Source: Torymus aiolomorphi
Lineage: Eukaryota > Arthropoda > Insecta > Hymenoptera > Torymidae
DNA length: 64,000 nt
Assembly (NCBI GenBank): GCA_036365515.1
Contig: CM070874.1
Coordinates: 249,704,430-249,768,429, forward strand
Reading direction: 5' to 3'
Shown: piece by piece, positions 46,263-57,068 of the stretch
Numbering within the stretch: position 1 is the stretch's first letter
Layout: every line of letters begins with the position of its first letter
Notes under the pieces: model-generated
Seen by the model: only the letters and a program-made list of their open reading frames with translations
Told to the model about the DNA's origin: nothing
Database searches by the model: none
Program-made: the position numbers and the translations under genes

Positions 46263-48480
46263 TATAGCCCAATAATAATAAACATCTTCAAGTTATTTTA
46301 TCTATTCTACCAAATTGAATATGACACGTAAATTTTGGATAATATTAATGATTTTAGACTGATATGCACCCCATAAAATCTATTTTAGGTACATGGTTAC
46401 CCTTGCAGTCACTAGGAGCCAATATATTAGCACCTTTTTTTTTCTTTTTTTCTTTTTTTATGTAAAATCCTGAAATTTTTTGCATTGTTAGGTAGTATAA
46501 AAGACTTAAATTATAAATCGAATAGGACTTTTTATTAATCCATAATTGTTCATAATTGTTATAAACAAATACACACCAAAAAAAGTTGTTTCTTGAATTT
46601 AATTCATAACTAAAACAGTTGAAGAAAAGATCATTTTCAATGTATTATTATTGGTAAGAGAAGTAAAGGCAGATTCTATAAACTATTGTTCTCATCACCA
46701 GATGTTTGTGTTTATAGTAATGATAATGAAAAGATTATTTGATTAGTACTAGAAAGATATAACAAGTGAATATTTTTCTTATTCCAATGTTTTGCAGTTG
46801 AGCATTCGATTCAATAACGAATTATTACTACTATTGCAATTAATATTTTTTTTTAGATTAAATAATTGCATTCTAAGATTAGTAAAATCTATTATTCCTG
46901 AATCGTATATTATAAATTTATATCGTAATATAGACGATTGTTGCCCTACTCGTATTTGCACATATTTTTTAGTTTTCTTTAATTTCTTTACCAAACAAAT
47001 AATTCACTTTCAATAAAAAGAAGTTCATTTAGTATTGCAAAATTTTTGTTGAATAATAAAATAAAAACAATACCACATTTGATTTTTTTTTATACCTAAG
47101 CTTTTGAATGTGGGAGAGACCGGTGCTATAGTTAGACCACTTTCTACATTTTCTTTATTTATTTTTTTTGTAACACGGGTACATTTTAATTTAAAAATTA
47201 TGCTAATAATATTGAAATTTAAATATGAAAATAATAAAAAGTGCTAAAATTATTAAATAATTAATCATTATAACCTAAATTACATTTAAAAATAGATAAT
47301 CATAATCTTTTCAAGAATCACTGGAAATTTTCTGGAATATAAAATTTACTCCTGTATATGAGAAAATTTTCAAACTTCCGACTGAAAAATAAAACGAATA
47401 TTCCTCGTTCTAATGTACATGACTAACATCGACAGTTTGACAGGTTTTGACCTCTGTTACTTCAATCACGAGATATTAGCATTGGGCCAACCTACCCGTA
47501 TGCCAACTTGCCTCGATCTCCCCTATGCATTAATAAAAAATAGAGCAATTAATAGTTATTTAGATAAAATCGAAAGCAGTTACTTCAATTGAGTTTACAT
47601 GATTTTTTCAATAAAAACTATAGTGGTGCAATTATGTGGAATATAGAAACAGTGATAATTTGACAATTTGTTAAAGAAGTTTATCAAAGTTATTCAACAA
47701 AATTTTGTAATAGACGAGAAAGGTGAATAAAAGCTTTTTATTATATTTATTACATATCTCATTTCGTTATTTATTTACTTTTATTGCTAAATAAATATAT
47801 GAATGATTTAAGGGAACTAAAAATTGCATAGTTTTAATAAATATAATTTTTGCATAGTAAAATCATAAAACAAAGAAAATTTAGAATTATTAGCGTTCAA
47901 TTTTAAGTTTAAGGTGAAAGTCATTCTATTAAATACTTCGAGAAAAAATTATAATAAAGTAAATTTTTATAAATAAGAAAAATATAGATATTCTATATCG
48001 ATATTGTATCGATATTGTACCAATATTGTATCAATATTTTCCGAATATTTAAAAATAACTATGTTTAATAATTAAAGTTTCATCAAATTTTATCTAAAGG
48101 TAAATATCTTAATTTTAAAAAAATATTCTTCACGAACAAATTTATTTACTTAAAAAGGATCATCATTAATAAGATCAAAACGTTGCGCAAATAAAATGAA
48201 TTTACTGTTATAAATCATTAACGTCTTATACATTTTTACATTTAATAACATCACGGCCGTCATAAGCTTCATTTTCAAAATTATTTCATTAATAAAGTTT
48301 AACGTATTATACATTTGTAAAATAACAAATATTTTTTTTCAGAGTTGTAATAAATAATTTTACCCTGTCAAATAATTACAAATTTTCATATTTAATATTA
48401 TTTAAAGTTTACAACTTTAATTTTTGCTCTTCATTATTTAATTAGCAATACTACATAAGTACTTAACGATTTTTTTACAT
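46263..48480. other. AT-rich interior of the 5.8-kb element, no gene seen
   Basis: Long A/T-rich sequence with T runs and stops in all frames. It may hold the 5' region or introns of the transposase gene, but nothing specific is visible. Confidence 0.5.
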
Positions 48481-48499
48481 TAATTTGTAATATGCTTGC

Positions 48500-48745
48500 A
48501 TTTAAAGAAATAGTTATTTTCGATACAAGTGCGAAAAAGTGATTTTATCCTCGTGGTGGACGTTTGCGCCCGAGCAAAACAAGGGTGGAAAGGCCACACG
48601 AAGATACAACTACTTTCTCACTCGTGTATCAAACATTATTTTTTGACACGATGTATGACAAGCTTAATCTAGGGCATCTTTTTTTATTAGAGCGTGTGCG
48701 AAATCGAACTTTGCGCACGGAGTGTAAAAAAAAATTATTTATTTC
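48500..48745. repeat. Dispersed short repeat, inverted copy of 37262-37475
   Basis: GTGCGAAAAAGTGATTTTAT, GTTTGCGCCCGAGC, CTCACTCGTGTATC and TTGCGCACGGAGTGT recur inverted at 37262-37475. It lies immediately upstream of the transposase start and may have supplied its leader. Confidence 0.7.
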
Positions 48746-48772
48746 AGATACAAGTGTATATTTTGCACAATA

Positions 48773-50356
48773 ATGATCAATCCTAAGAATGTTTTAACGC
48801 TATTAGGAAAAGCTTTCAATGATTCTCAATTTGACATTCAATCAATTATTACTAAAGAAGAAAAACAGTTTTCGTTAGAGCTTGAAACTTTAATTAAAGA
48901 TGCAATAAATGATAATTTATTTATAGAAACATATGATACGTTAAATTTTGATGAAGAAAGTGTCATTTCTGATGCTTGTGCTATAGAAGAAGAATTTGAA
49001 GATGATTATAATGTAATAAATAATTTAGAAAGTAGCAAAAAAGTTTTGGTACCAATACATCTAGATTATAAAACCAATGCTGTTAATTTTTGGCGTTCTG
49101 GAAGTAAAGGACGTCTTAAACTAACTACAGTTAAACATAGGTTTAGAAAAGTCAATAATGTTAAGACATTATATAGACGGGAGAAACAAATTTCTCAAAG
49201 GGGAACTAGACTCGACAAATTATTGAAAATTTCTGAATATGTCCTAGAATAATTTCAAAATGCGCGAGAAAAATCTCTACCAGTTCATGATTTAGATATA
49301 AAGAGATGGGCTATTAAATCTAGAGATGATGTTGGTCTATCAAATGAATTATTTACAGCATCTTCAAAGTGGATTTATAAATTTAAACAGCAGCATCGAA
49401 TTGTATCAAGGAAAATTAATAAATTCGTCACTACATCTAGTTTGAAAAATAAAGTAGCATTATCTGAAGAGACTTCGCGATTCACGGATAAAGTTAAATT
49501 TGAAATTTCACAAATAGGAAGAGATAATGTATATAATACTGATCAGTCGGGTTTTAATCTGGAAATGCGTGCAGGGCGTACATTGTCTTTCAAAGGAACT
49601 TTGAAAATTGAATCATTGGCGCAATCTTTAAATTCGCTTACTCATAGTTACACGATTCAACCTTTTGTATCTGCAAGTGGAGTTTTAAAATCCCCTTTAC
49701 TTATAGTAACACAAGAAAAAAACGGTTATTTCGGACCATTGGTAGAAACAAATTTATACAAAGCAGAAAATATTATTGTGTTCGTTTCAATATCTGGAAA
49801 ATTAACTTCAAACTTAATAATTAAATGGTATGAAGAAGCTTTTCTACCTAATGTTGGAGAAACTTCTGTTTTGTGTTTAGATTCTTGGTCAGGACAAACT
49901 GAAAAAAAATTTCAAGATGTAATTGTTTGTAATAAGCAAGTGAAAATATTGACAATTCCGGTTGGTACAACAGGAATGATACAACCACTCGATGTATACA
50001 CCTTTAGACCATGGAAAAATTTTTTGAGGTGTTTTTCAGATTTAATTATTTTAAATAGTTATGACATTAATTTACATTTGCGAAATAACATACTGAAACT
50101 TCAATCTCTCATTCATAATCAATTTTCTTCACCTAGATTCGTTAATATGTTTCAGTATGCTTGGAATAAAAGTGGATATGTAGAAAAACCGCCACATTTT
50201 GAAACTCCAGTAGATTACTGTTTTAAAAATTGCGATGAATCTTGTCAACTATGCAGTAGTATTGCTATTATTAGGTGCGCTTGGTGTACTAAAGCTCTAT
50301 GTATCGATCATTTCTTTGACCCAAGCAATAGAAGTAATCCGCATTATTGTAAATAA
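48773..50356 (+). pseudogene. pogo/DDE_1-like transposase with one in-frame stop
   Basis: From ATG 48773 the frame is open for 528 codons except TAA at 49250-49252 (codon 160). The N-terminal part is acidic. A CENP-B-type helix-turn-helix region follows the stop (KRWAIKS, SKWIYKFKQQHRI, about codons 175-210). The DDE core has YNTDQSGF (Asp 257), LCLDSWSGQ (Asp 370) and MIQPLDVY (Asp 407), a D-D-36-D spacing as in pogo-like enzymes. The C-terminus has paired cysteines (CQLC, CAWC, C-x2-H) suggesting a zinc finger. It would cut and paste the element. Near-intactness points to a recent copy. Confidence 0.8.
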
Positions 50357-50739
50357 TAAAAATACATATTAATTATAAATAAATTATACTATAAATTAGA
50401 TAACTCATAGTTTTTATATTTTTATTCTCATAACTTTTTTCATTCTCTGATATTCATTTCAGGAAAAATACTAATAAGTTTTTAGTTACCATAGATACAT
50501 TAATATTACTGTAGAGAAAATAAAAAGTTATTATTTTTTTATTTAATGTAAAGAAAATTAAAAAATTATTATTATTTTATTTATCAAAATGCGCCTAAAA
50601 CTATTTTTTTTATTTCTTGTTTTCACTTTACGGTACTACCATCTCTCTTTTTTACTCTCTAACATGTGCACTACTATTTTTGACCTAGGAATTGTAAAAA
50701 ATGGGAAATTTTACATACATATAGAATTCTTTTTGTATT

Positions 50740-50985
50740 AGGTCGAAGTAACCTTATAAGATCATGTAATGGTCAATAAAATCCTTTTTATTGGAAATCT
50801 AGTGAAAATCGACCTCTAGAAAAGATGCATCATTTAAAGAAGGCGAAAATCGTCTTCAACGTTAAGTTGAAAGTCATTTTTACTTTTCATTCTTCAAATC
50901 ATAAAACCTTTGTAGAGGTCGAGTTCCAGTAGACTACAATAGAAAGAATGATAGTGACCATTCAATGATCTTATAAGGTCATTAT
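50740..50985. mobile_element. Foldback MITE, ends ACCTTATAAGATCAT
   Basis: The left end ACCTTATAAGATCATGTAAT and the right end ATGATCTTATAAGGT are inverted copies, with GGTCA and TGACC inside them. Inner arms near ATCGACCTCTA and the complement of GAGGTCGA continue the foldback. Length is about 240 bp. Confidence 0.75.
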
Positions 50986-51329
50986 GATAAAAAAGGGGAT
51001 CCTATTTAAAATGTCAGATTTTGATCTTCAAATATCCTTGAAAATTGTTTTTCGGTCAAATTGCAGATCATTTTCAGATTGTCCTTCTTGAACCGTTCAA
51101 CTTTGGTGAAAGGCAGATTTCACCTTTGAACCATGCCTTTGAAGCAATTTGCGTGAATAGATTTAATAGGCCTGCCTTGTATATAAAAATTCACAATTGG
51201 CTATCCACAACCTTAAAACTCTTTATGGGCACCTAAAAACATAAAGGTGTCTCATATTTTTCGGTATAAAAACCGTGTGCAAAGGCTCAGGAAAATCGGT
51301 GAGTGACACTTCCGTAGGGTTACTTGTGA

Positions 51330-52020
51330 GATAAATGTATCTTTGTTAATCAATCTCCGTCTTGAAGAAAATCTCGAATTTTGAAATGCGATATTATGCG
51401 GAAGTTTTTCACTCTTACATGTTTGTTGAGATTCCTTAGGTCGAAGATTGGTCTCACTCTGCCGTTGCTTTTTTTCCGCAGAAACGATTTCGAAATGAAG
51501 CTTGGGCCAGGTCGTGCAGATTGTTCGAGAACTCTCTGTTCCTTTAAAAGTTTGATTTGTTCTGACATCTGTGTTGACTTAGGTGTTGTGAATCTTGATG
51601 ATCCATTTTGTTGTCCACGTAGGTTTGCTTATGAATGGAATACGGAAACCTGTTATTATTTTTAAGATTATTGGAGTGGCGTTCAACTCTTTCCATTTCT
51701 CCTGCTATCTCCTTAGTTGACCCCCTGAAAAATTTAATGGTATATAGTCATTTATCTGATTTTCTATGAAAGGAATCCAACGGCTTGTCCTTGAAAGATT
51801 CCCTTCTCTCACTCCTGGGTTTAAAGATGTTGTTTGGTTTCGGATCTGATCTGTTGTCTGGCTGGAGTGGAGGTCTTCCCTGATTATACGATGATTGACG
51901 GTTATCTGTTTTGATTTGGCTATACTTTCTTTTTCTGAATGGTTTCCTGGAGTGTATCCGTAACGTTCTGGACATAAGCATCTTGGTACGCTTTTAGATG
52001 TATGCTTAATGCTCCGATCA
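51330..52020 (-). pseudogene. DIRS reverse transcriptase start and upstream protein
   Basis: The frame 51568-51350 has SKSFLRKKSNGRVRPIFDLRNLN and FKIRDFLQDGD, the beginning of a DIRS/gypsy-type polymerase. TGA replaces Trp just before the insertion. The upstream frame 52079-51705 carries Ser/Arg/Gln-rich text leading to SRTSRWIPFIENQIN, which resembles the gag-pol border of DIRS elements. Roles are by family resemblance only. Confidence 0.65.
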
Positions 52021-52122
52021 GCCGTTTTATTTTCTTTAAATAAAGAAAATAATAAAAATAAAATGGCTGATCGGAGCATTAATCATACATCTAAAAGCGT
52101 ACCAAGATGCTTATGTCCAGGG
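51963..52122. repeat. Snap-back duplication with arms of about 60 bp
   Basis: CTGGACATAAGCATCTTGG to ATGCTCCGATCAGCC (51965-52021) is repeated in inverted form at 52063-52120 with about two differences. A spacer of about 41 bp, rich in AATAAA, separates them. The left arm overlaps the DIRS remnant. Confidence 0.9.
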
Positions 52123-52299
52123 CGTTACAAACTCGGCCATAGCCATAGGATATAATGGCGCATGAGACCTAGATGAGCTTCTCGCTTATTAAAATACCAA
52201 ATATGTGGCTAGTCCCTGGGGCCGGATTCTGGTGAGTGTGTTGGTGCGAGACACAGCAACTCCGACACACGCTACAAGTCGGGTGTTGGGCTGTGTCGG

Positions 52300-52450
52300 T
52301 TTGGGCAAATCCACACTATTACCCTACCCCTACCCCGTACCCTGTATGAATACCAGCGGTGTATATCTGTATGTATAATATGTATAGATATACATCATTG
52401 GTATTCATACAGAGTACGAGGTAGGAGTAGGTTAACAGTGTGGTTACCTT
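52300..52450. repeat. Hairpin with arms of about 70 bp
   Basis: CCACACTATTACCCTACCCC to TGTATGAATACCA pairs with TGGTATTCATACA to CTACTCC-like text and CAGTGTGG on the other side. The loop lies around 52372-52385 (TATAATATG). No gene. Confidence 0.8.
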
Positions 52451-52769
52451 TTGCCAACGCTTGCGCGGGCAAATGTTTTTACTTCCGATTTTCTTCCCGC
52501 GAAATTTAAACGTGTTTCGCGCGTAATGTTTAAATTGAAGGTATTACTGTTGCTTACTCATTTTAATGAACTGAATTATTTGATATATAATATGCATATT
52601 ATATATTTACTTTTTGCGTAAATCAAAGCTCGTTTCCGAGGTCTATTTAAATATGTAAGTAAATAATATGTAATAAAATGTAATAAATGTAATAAAATAA
52701 ATATAATAAAAGTCTTGCTTTACCATTGAACCTGTTTTATTGGCGGAACGTGCCAAAATAATTGATATA

Positions 52770-53030
52770 AAAAAAAGAATAGCTATTTATGTCTTAAATT
52801 CAGTTGCTCTTCGGTAATCCTGTAGTACTTCGTTCTTCCAAATTTTGAGGCAAAAAAACGACGACACCTTTTTTTATTCTTGGAACGAAATTTCATTGAT
52901 TTTTGTTAATTTTCGTTCCAAGAATAAACAAAAGTGTCGTTGTTTTTTTGCCTCAAAACTCTGTATAACGATGCATTACAGGATTACGGAGACAACTGAA
53001 TTTGTTCAAGGCGTAAATCACTATTCTTTT
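52770..53030. mobile_element. Foldback MITE with arms of about 115 bp
   Basis: Arms 52772-52890 and 52912-53028 pair: AAGAATAG with CTATTCTT, AATTCAGTTG with CAACTGAATT, TTTTGAGGCAAAAAAACGAC with its complement, and TTCTTGGAACGAAA with TTTCGTTCCAAGAA. The loop is about 20 bp. A short open frame across it is a by-product. Confidence 0.85.
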
Positions 53031-54072
53031 TCATATTTATTACTTTTACATATTCCGTCAATAAAACAGTGTTAGTATATAGCAAAGTATAGTGTGATAC
53101 CCCCCCCCATGAATACTGAACTGATTACAGTTAAATTTCTAACCTCAAAATTTTGGTATTGTAGGAATAAACTAAAATAAATACAATCCAAGTTTCAGTA
53201 AAAAATATTGGATAAATTTGCGAATGTTGAAAAGTAAAATAAATTTTAAATTTATAATATTACAATATTAATTGTATAAGTGGGGGTAAAGGAAAAGAAA
53301 TGGAATATATACACGAAACTCTCCCTAGAGAGACTCTTAAATGAAAAAAAACTATAGTATAATAAAAACAAACGTCCATACTAGATAAATAATATATAAT
53401 AAAATTTTGTTATACAGAACCTAAACTATACAAAAATTATTCATAGAAATATGATATTATGTCTATATAATGATGATGAAAAAAAATAATTCTTAAAACT
53501 ACAAATTCTTTTCATAATTTTATTAAAAATGTTAAAAAAACACTTCCAACTATACAATTATTATAAAATGGCGCTATTCAAATCGTTGCGCCATTCCTCT
53601 AATTTTGTTAATGTTCATTAATACGTGTTCCATGTTTCATAATTTTGTCTCGGTAGTGGATAGAAAACTTGTCTATGTCACGACTTAAAAGTCAAGATAA
53701 ACTTTCATTTCAAATACTCGAGTCGATGTGAAAAATGGTAAGTCGACACGAGACAGTATCATAGACCATGGTCTTCCTCGGCTCGCGTCTCTAAAACCAA
53801 CTAAAAAATCAAAAACATCGGGCTTGCGCATGCACATAAGCGTGATTTCCGCCGAGACAGCTCTATGTCGTCATTTGGTGTATGTCGCGCCGACACGCTC
53901 ACCAGAATCAGGCCCCTGATGAGCATAGACTTGTGAAGAAGGTACACCCTACAAGAAAATCGGATAGGGTACGGATACAGCGGAAAGGTAGGGATACGGT
54001 GTGGATTCTCTCTCATATATGTAACTTAGAGCCACGGTGTAAGAAAGACAGGTGGTCCGAAGGACCACCTTC
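53031..54072. other. AT-rich intergenic sequence, small perfect hairpin at its end
   Basis: No gene seen. GGTGGTCC-GAA-GGACCACC at 54051-54069 is a perfect 8-bp-stem hairpin. CACGGTGTAAGAAAG at 54033-54047 recurs inverted at 59262-59276. Confidence 0.55.
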
Positions 54073-54465
54073 ACCATAGACTTATACGATCTGTTCTCGA
54101 ATTCACCCACGAACACAACGGAATCGGATAGAGCGTAAAATTCTGAACCAAAAGTTCTGCTACAATTTTTTCATAGGATCAATATTTACAGGTGTTGTTA
54201 TTAACTAAAAATTAACATGTAACAGCCAATGAGCGTCGCCGGCGCGGCGCGTGGCGTGAGCTAATGCACCAGGGCTAGAGGGAAAGGAGAGGCCCGGCCG
54301 CTGGAGGGGGCATACACGGCTATCAGATTAAGTACACGTTCAGCAGGCCCAACTCTCTCTCTCTCTCTCTCGCTCTCTCTCTCGCCGTATCTTGCACTCA
54401 CTCGCACTTCCTCGCTCCCTCTTCCGTTCTGTACGTACTCGCACACTTTGACACTCGCTCTCTCG

Positions 54466-54499
<34 letters not shown>

Positions 54500-54780
54500 C
54501 CGTATCTTTACGTACGCGCTCACTTTTTCACTCGCTCTCTCGCTCTCTCTCCCTCTCTCTCACTATATCTTGCACTCACTTGCACTTCGTCATTCCCTCT
54601 TCCGTTTTTTACGTATACTGATAGAAAGAATCATTTCCGATAAAGTCGGTGATTTAACTGTTAATAAATAGGCATTTGGAAAAAGTTAAAGTCACGTGCA
54701 TTAACAAATAAGGAATGAATCCATTGCCACAAGTACTTTACAAAACGCCATTTCTTAACTGTTAAGAAACGTATGTAATG

Positions 54781-55560
54781 CGAGGTCTAGGTGTTCGGGG
54801 TGGCCGATAATGAAGTCTAGGTAGTGCCCACTGTAGGTTGCTGCGAGGTGTTGGAAATCCACGAATGTGTGGTCTAGGTGTTCGGGGTGTCCGATGACTG
54901 AGTCTAGGTGGGGCGCTTTATAGTTTTTGACCTCTAGGTGTCAGACCGCATCCACTGCTTGATCTAGGTGTTCGGGGGGGCCGATGACGAAGTCTAAGTG
55001 TTGCGCTCCGTAGTTTTTGACCTCTAGGTGTTGGAAATCATCGGATGCGTGGTCTAGGTGTTCCGGGTGGCCGATAATCGAGTCTAGGTGGTGCGCACTG
55101 TAGGTTTCTGCGAGGTGTTGAAAATCCACGAATGTGTGGTCTAGGTGTTCGGGGTGTCCGATGACTGAGTCTAGGTGGGGCGCTCCGTAGTTTTGACCTC
55201 TAGGTGTGAGACCGCATCCACTGCTTGATCTGAGTGTTCGGGGTAGCCGATGACGGAATCTAGGTGGTGCGTTCCGTAGTTTTTGACCTCTAGGTGTTGG
55301 AAATCATCGGAAGCGTGGTCTAGGTGTTCCGGGTGGCCGATAATGGAGTGTAGGGAGTGCGCACTGTAGGTTGTTGTGTTTAGATGTTGGAAATCCACGA
55401 ATGCGTGGTCTACGTGTTCGGGGTGGCCGATAACGGAGACTAGGTGATGCGATCCGTAGTTTTCGACCTCTAGGTATCAAGCCGCATCCGCTGCTTGATC
55501 TAGGTGTTCGGAGTAGCCGATGCCGGAGTCTAGGTGGTGCGCACCATAGTTTTCATCCCG
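54781..55560 (-). repeat. Array of 30-bp repeats, left arm
   Basis: About 26 units, each with a CACCTAGA-type word on the minus strand (TCTAGGTG on plus). Three unit types alternate to give a 90-bp higher-order period. Parts are open in one minus-strand frame as decapeptide repeats beginning His-Leu-Asp or His-Leu-Glu. Confidence 0.85.
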
Positions 55561-55569
55561 TTTTTAATG

Positions 55570-56455
55570 TGTTCGAACACCTAGAGAAAAAAAACGACGA
55601 ACCGCATCACCTAGACTCCGTTATCGACCACCCCGAACACCTACACCACACATTCGTGGATTTCCAACACCTAGACGCAAAAACCTACAGTGGGCACCAC
55701 CTAGACTCCATTATCGGCCACCCGGAACACCTAGACCACGCTTCCGATGATTTACAACATCTAGAGGTCAAAAACTACGGAGGGCACCATACAGACTCCG
55801 TCATCGGCTACCCCGAACACCTATACCACGCATTCGTGGATTTCCAACACCTCGCAAAAACGTACAGTACGCACCACCTAGACTCGATTATCAGTCACCC
55901 GGAACACCTAGACCACGCATCCCATGATTTCTAACACCTAGAGGTCAAAAACTACGGAGCGCACCACGTAGACTCCATCATCGGCTACCCCGAACACCTA
56001 GATCAAGCAGTGGATGCGGTCTGACACCTAGAGGTCAAAACAAAGCGCCCCACCTAGACTCAGTCATCAGACACCCGGAACACCTAGACCACACATTCGT
56101 GGATTTCCAACACCTGGACGCAAAAACCTACAGTGGGCACCACCTAGACTCCATTATCGGTCACCCGGAACACCTAGACCACGCTTCCGATGATTTACAA
56201 CACCTAGAGGTCAAAAACTACGGAGCGCACCACGTAGACTCCGTCATCGGCTACCCCGGACACCTAGATCAAGCAGTGGATGCGGTCTGACACCTAGAGG
56301 TCAAAACAAAGCGCCCCACCTAGACTCAGTCATCGGACACCCGGAACACCTAGACCACACATTCGTGGATTTCCAACACCTGGACGCAAAAACCTACAGT
56401 GCGCACCACCGAGACTCCATTATCGGCCACCCTGAACACCTAGGCTACGCATTCC
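55570..56455 (+). repeat. Array of 30-bp repeats, right arm
   Basis: Inverted counterpart of the left array, with about 29 units. The translated pattern is three decapeptides, HLDSIIGHPE, HLDHASDDFQ and HLEVKNYGAH, repeating every 90 bp, with stops near 55935, 56022 and 56288. It is repeat DNA, not a demonstrated gene. Confidence 0.85.
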
Positions 56456-56668
56456 ATACGTTTCTTAACAGTTTCAGAAATGGCGTTTTGTAAAGTACTT
56501 GTGGCAATGGATTCGTTCCTTAACTGTTAATGCACGTGACTCTAACTTTTTTCAAATGCCTATTTATTAACAGTTAAATCACCGACTTTATCGGAAATGA
56601 TTTCTTCTATCAGTATACGTAAAAAACGGAAGAGGGAATGTCGAAGTGCGTGTTAGTGCAATATATAG

Positions 56669-56669
56669 C

Positions 56670-56746
<77 letters not shown>

Positions 56747-56760
56747 GGAGAGAGAGAGAG
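56669..56760. repeat. (GA)n microsatellite in the palindrome arm
   Basis: About 90 bases of AG repeat. The opposite arm has broken CT tracts at 54354-54380 and 54470-54500, showing unequal growth of the two arms. Confidence 0.95.
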
Positions 56761-57068
56761 TTGGGCCTGCTGAACGTGTACTTAATCCGATAGCCGTGTA
56801 TGCCTCCTCCAGCGGCCGGACCTCTCTTTCCCCTCCAGCCCCGGCGCATTAGTTCCGCCCACTTTCCCGCCACACGCCACGCCGGCGACGCTCATTGGTT
56901 GTTACATGTTAAGTTTTAGTTAATAACAACACCTGTAAATATTGATTCTATGAAAAAATTGTAGCAGAACTTTTTGTTCAAAATTTTACGCTCTATCCGG
57001 TTCCGTTGTGTTCGTTGGTGAATTCGAGAACAGGTTGTAGACATAGCTGCGCGCTCTTACGGGCGGCG

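Larger units (their letters stand above)
45532..51326 (+). mobile_element. 5.8-kb TIR transposon with pogo/DDE_1-like transposase
   Basis: The ends are CAAGTAACCCTACAGAAGTG on the left and the complement of CACTTCCGTAGGGTTACTTG on the right, with inverted similarity for about 170-180 bp. TGA flanks both sides (45529-45531 and 51327-51329). Removing the element rejoins the DIRS reverse-transcriptase codons (LSQ-TYL). It carries one transposase gene and several smaller foldbacks. Confidence 0.87.
43206..52080 (-). mobile_element. DIRS-like tyrosine-recombinase retrotransposon, degraded
   Basis: On the minus strand the pieces run in DIRS order. Reverse transcriptase is at 51568-51330 and 45531-45240, RNase H at about 44640-44346 with flanks to 45218, a linker typical of DIRS at 44277-43813, and a tyrosine recombinase at about 43800-43206. 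It is interrupted by a TIR element (45532-51326) and a MITE (44640-44912). Stops and shifts are many. No integrase of the DDE type is present. The termini are not clear. The right side ends near a snap-back at 51963-52122. Confidence 0.8.
54617..56614. mobile_element. Foldback element with TIRs of about 165 bp and repeat arrays
   Basis: It begins ACTGATAGAAAGAATCATTT and ends with the complement. The TIRs (54617-54780 and 56456-56614) contain TAACTGTTAA words and CAAGTACTTTACAAAACGCC-type text. The interior is two opposing arrays of 30-bp units. Its first 14 bases match the MITE at 44640. Organisation resembles FB/Galileo-type foldback elements, with tandem repeats inside the TIRs. Confidence 0.75.
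54073..57047. repeat. 3-kb palindrome with central foldback element
   Basis: The outer arms 54073-54616 and 56615-57047 are inverted copies. Examples are TGTTCTCGAATTCACC with its complement, GTAGCAGAAC, GCCAATGAGCGTCGCCGGCG, and GGGCCTGCTGAACGTGTACTT followed by CT/GA microsatellites. The inner 2 kb is also inverted about a centre near 55565. The arms differ by indels, mostly in the microsatellites, so the structure is not recent. Confidence 0.85.

Noticed and set aside
55569..55934. 121-codon decapeptide-repeat frame as a gene
   Set aside because: No ATG context or promoter is evident, equivalent frames exist on the opposite arm, and stops recur between arrays. Kept as repeat DNA.
54781..56455. 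CRISPR-like array of 30-bp repeats
   Set aside because: The units are adjacent with no unique spacers, are inverted about a centre, and lie in insect DNA. This is a foldback tandem array.
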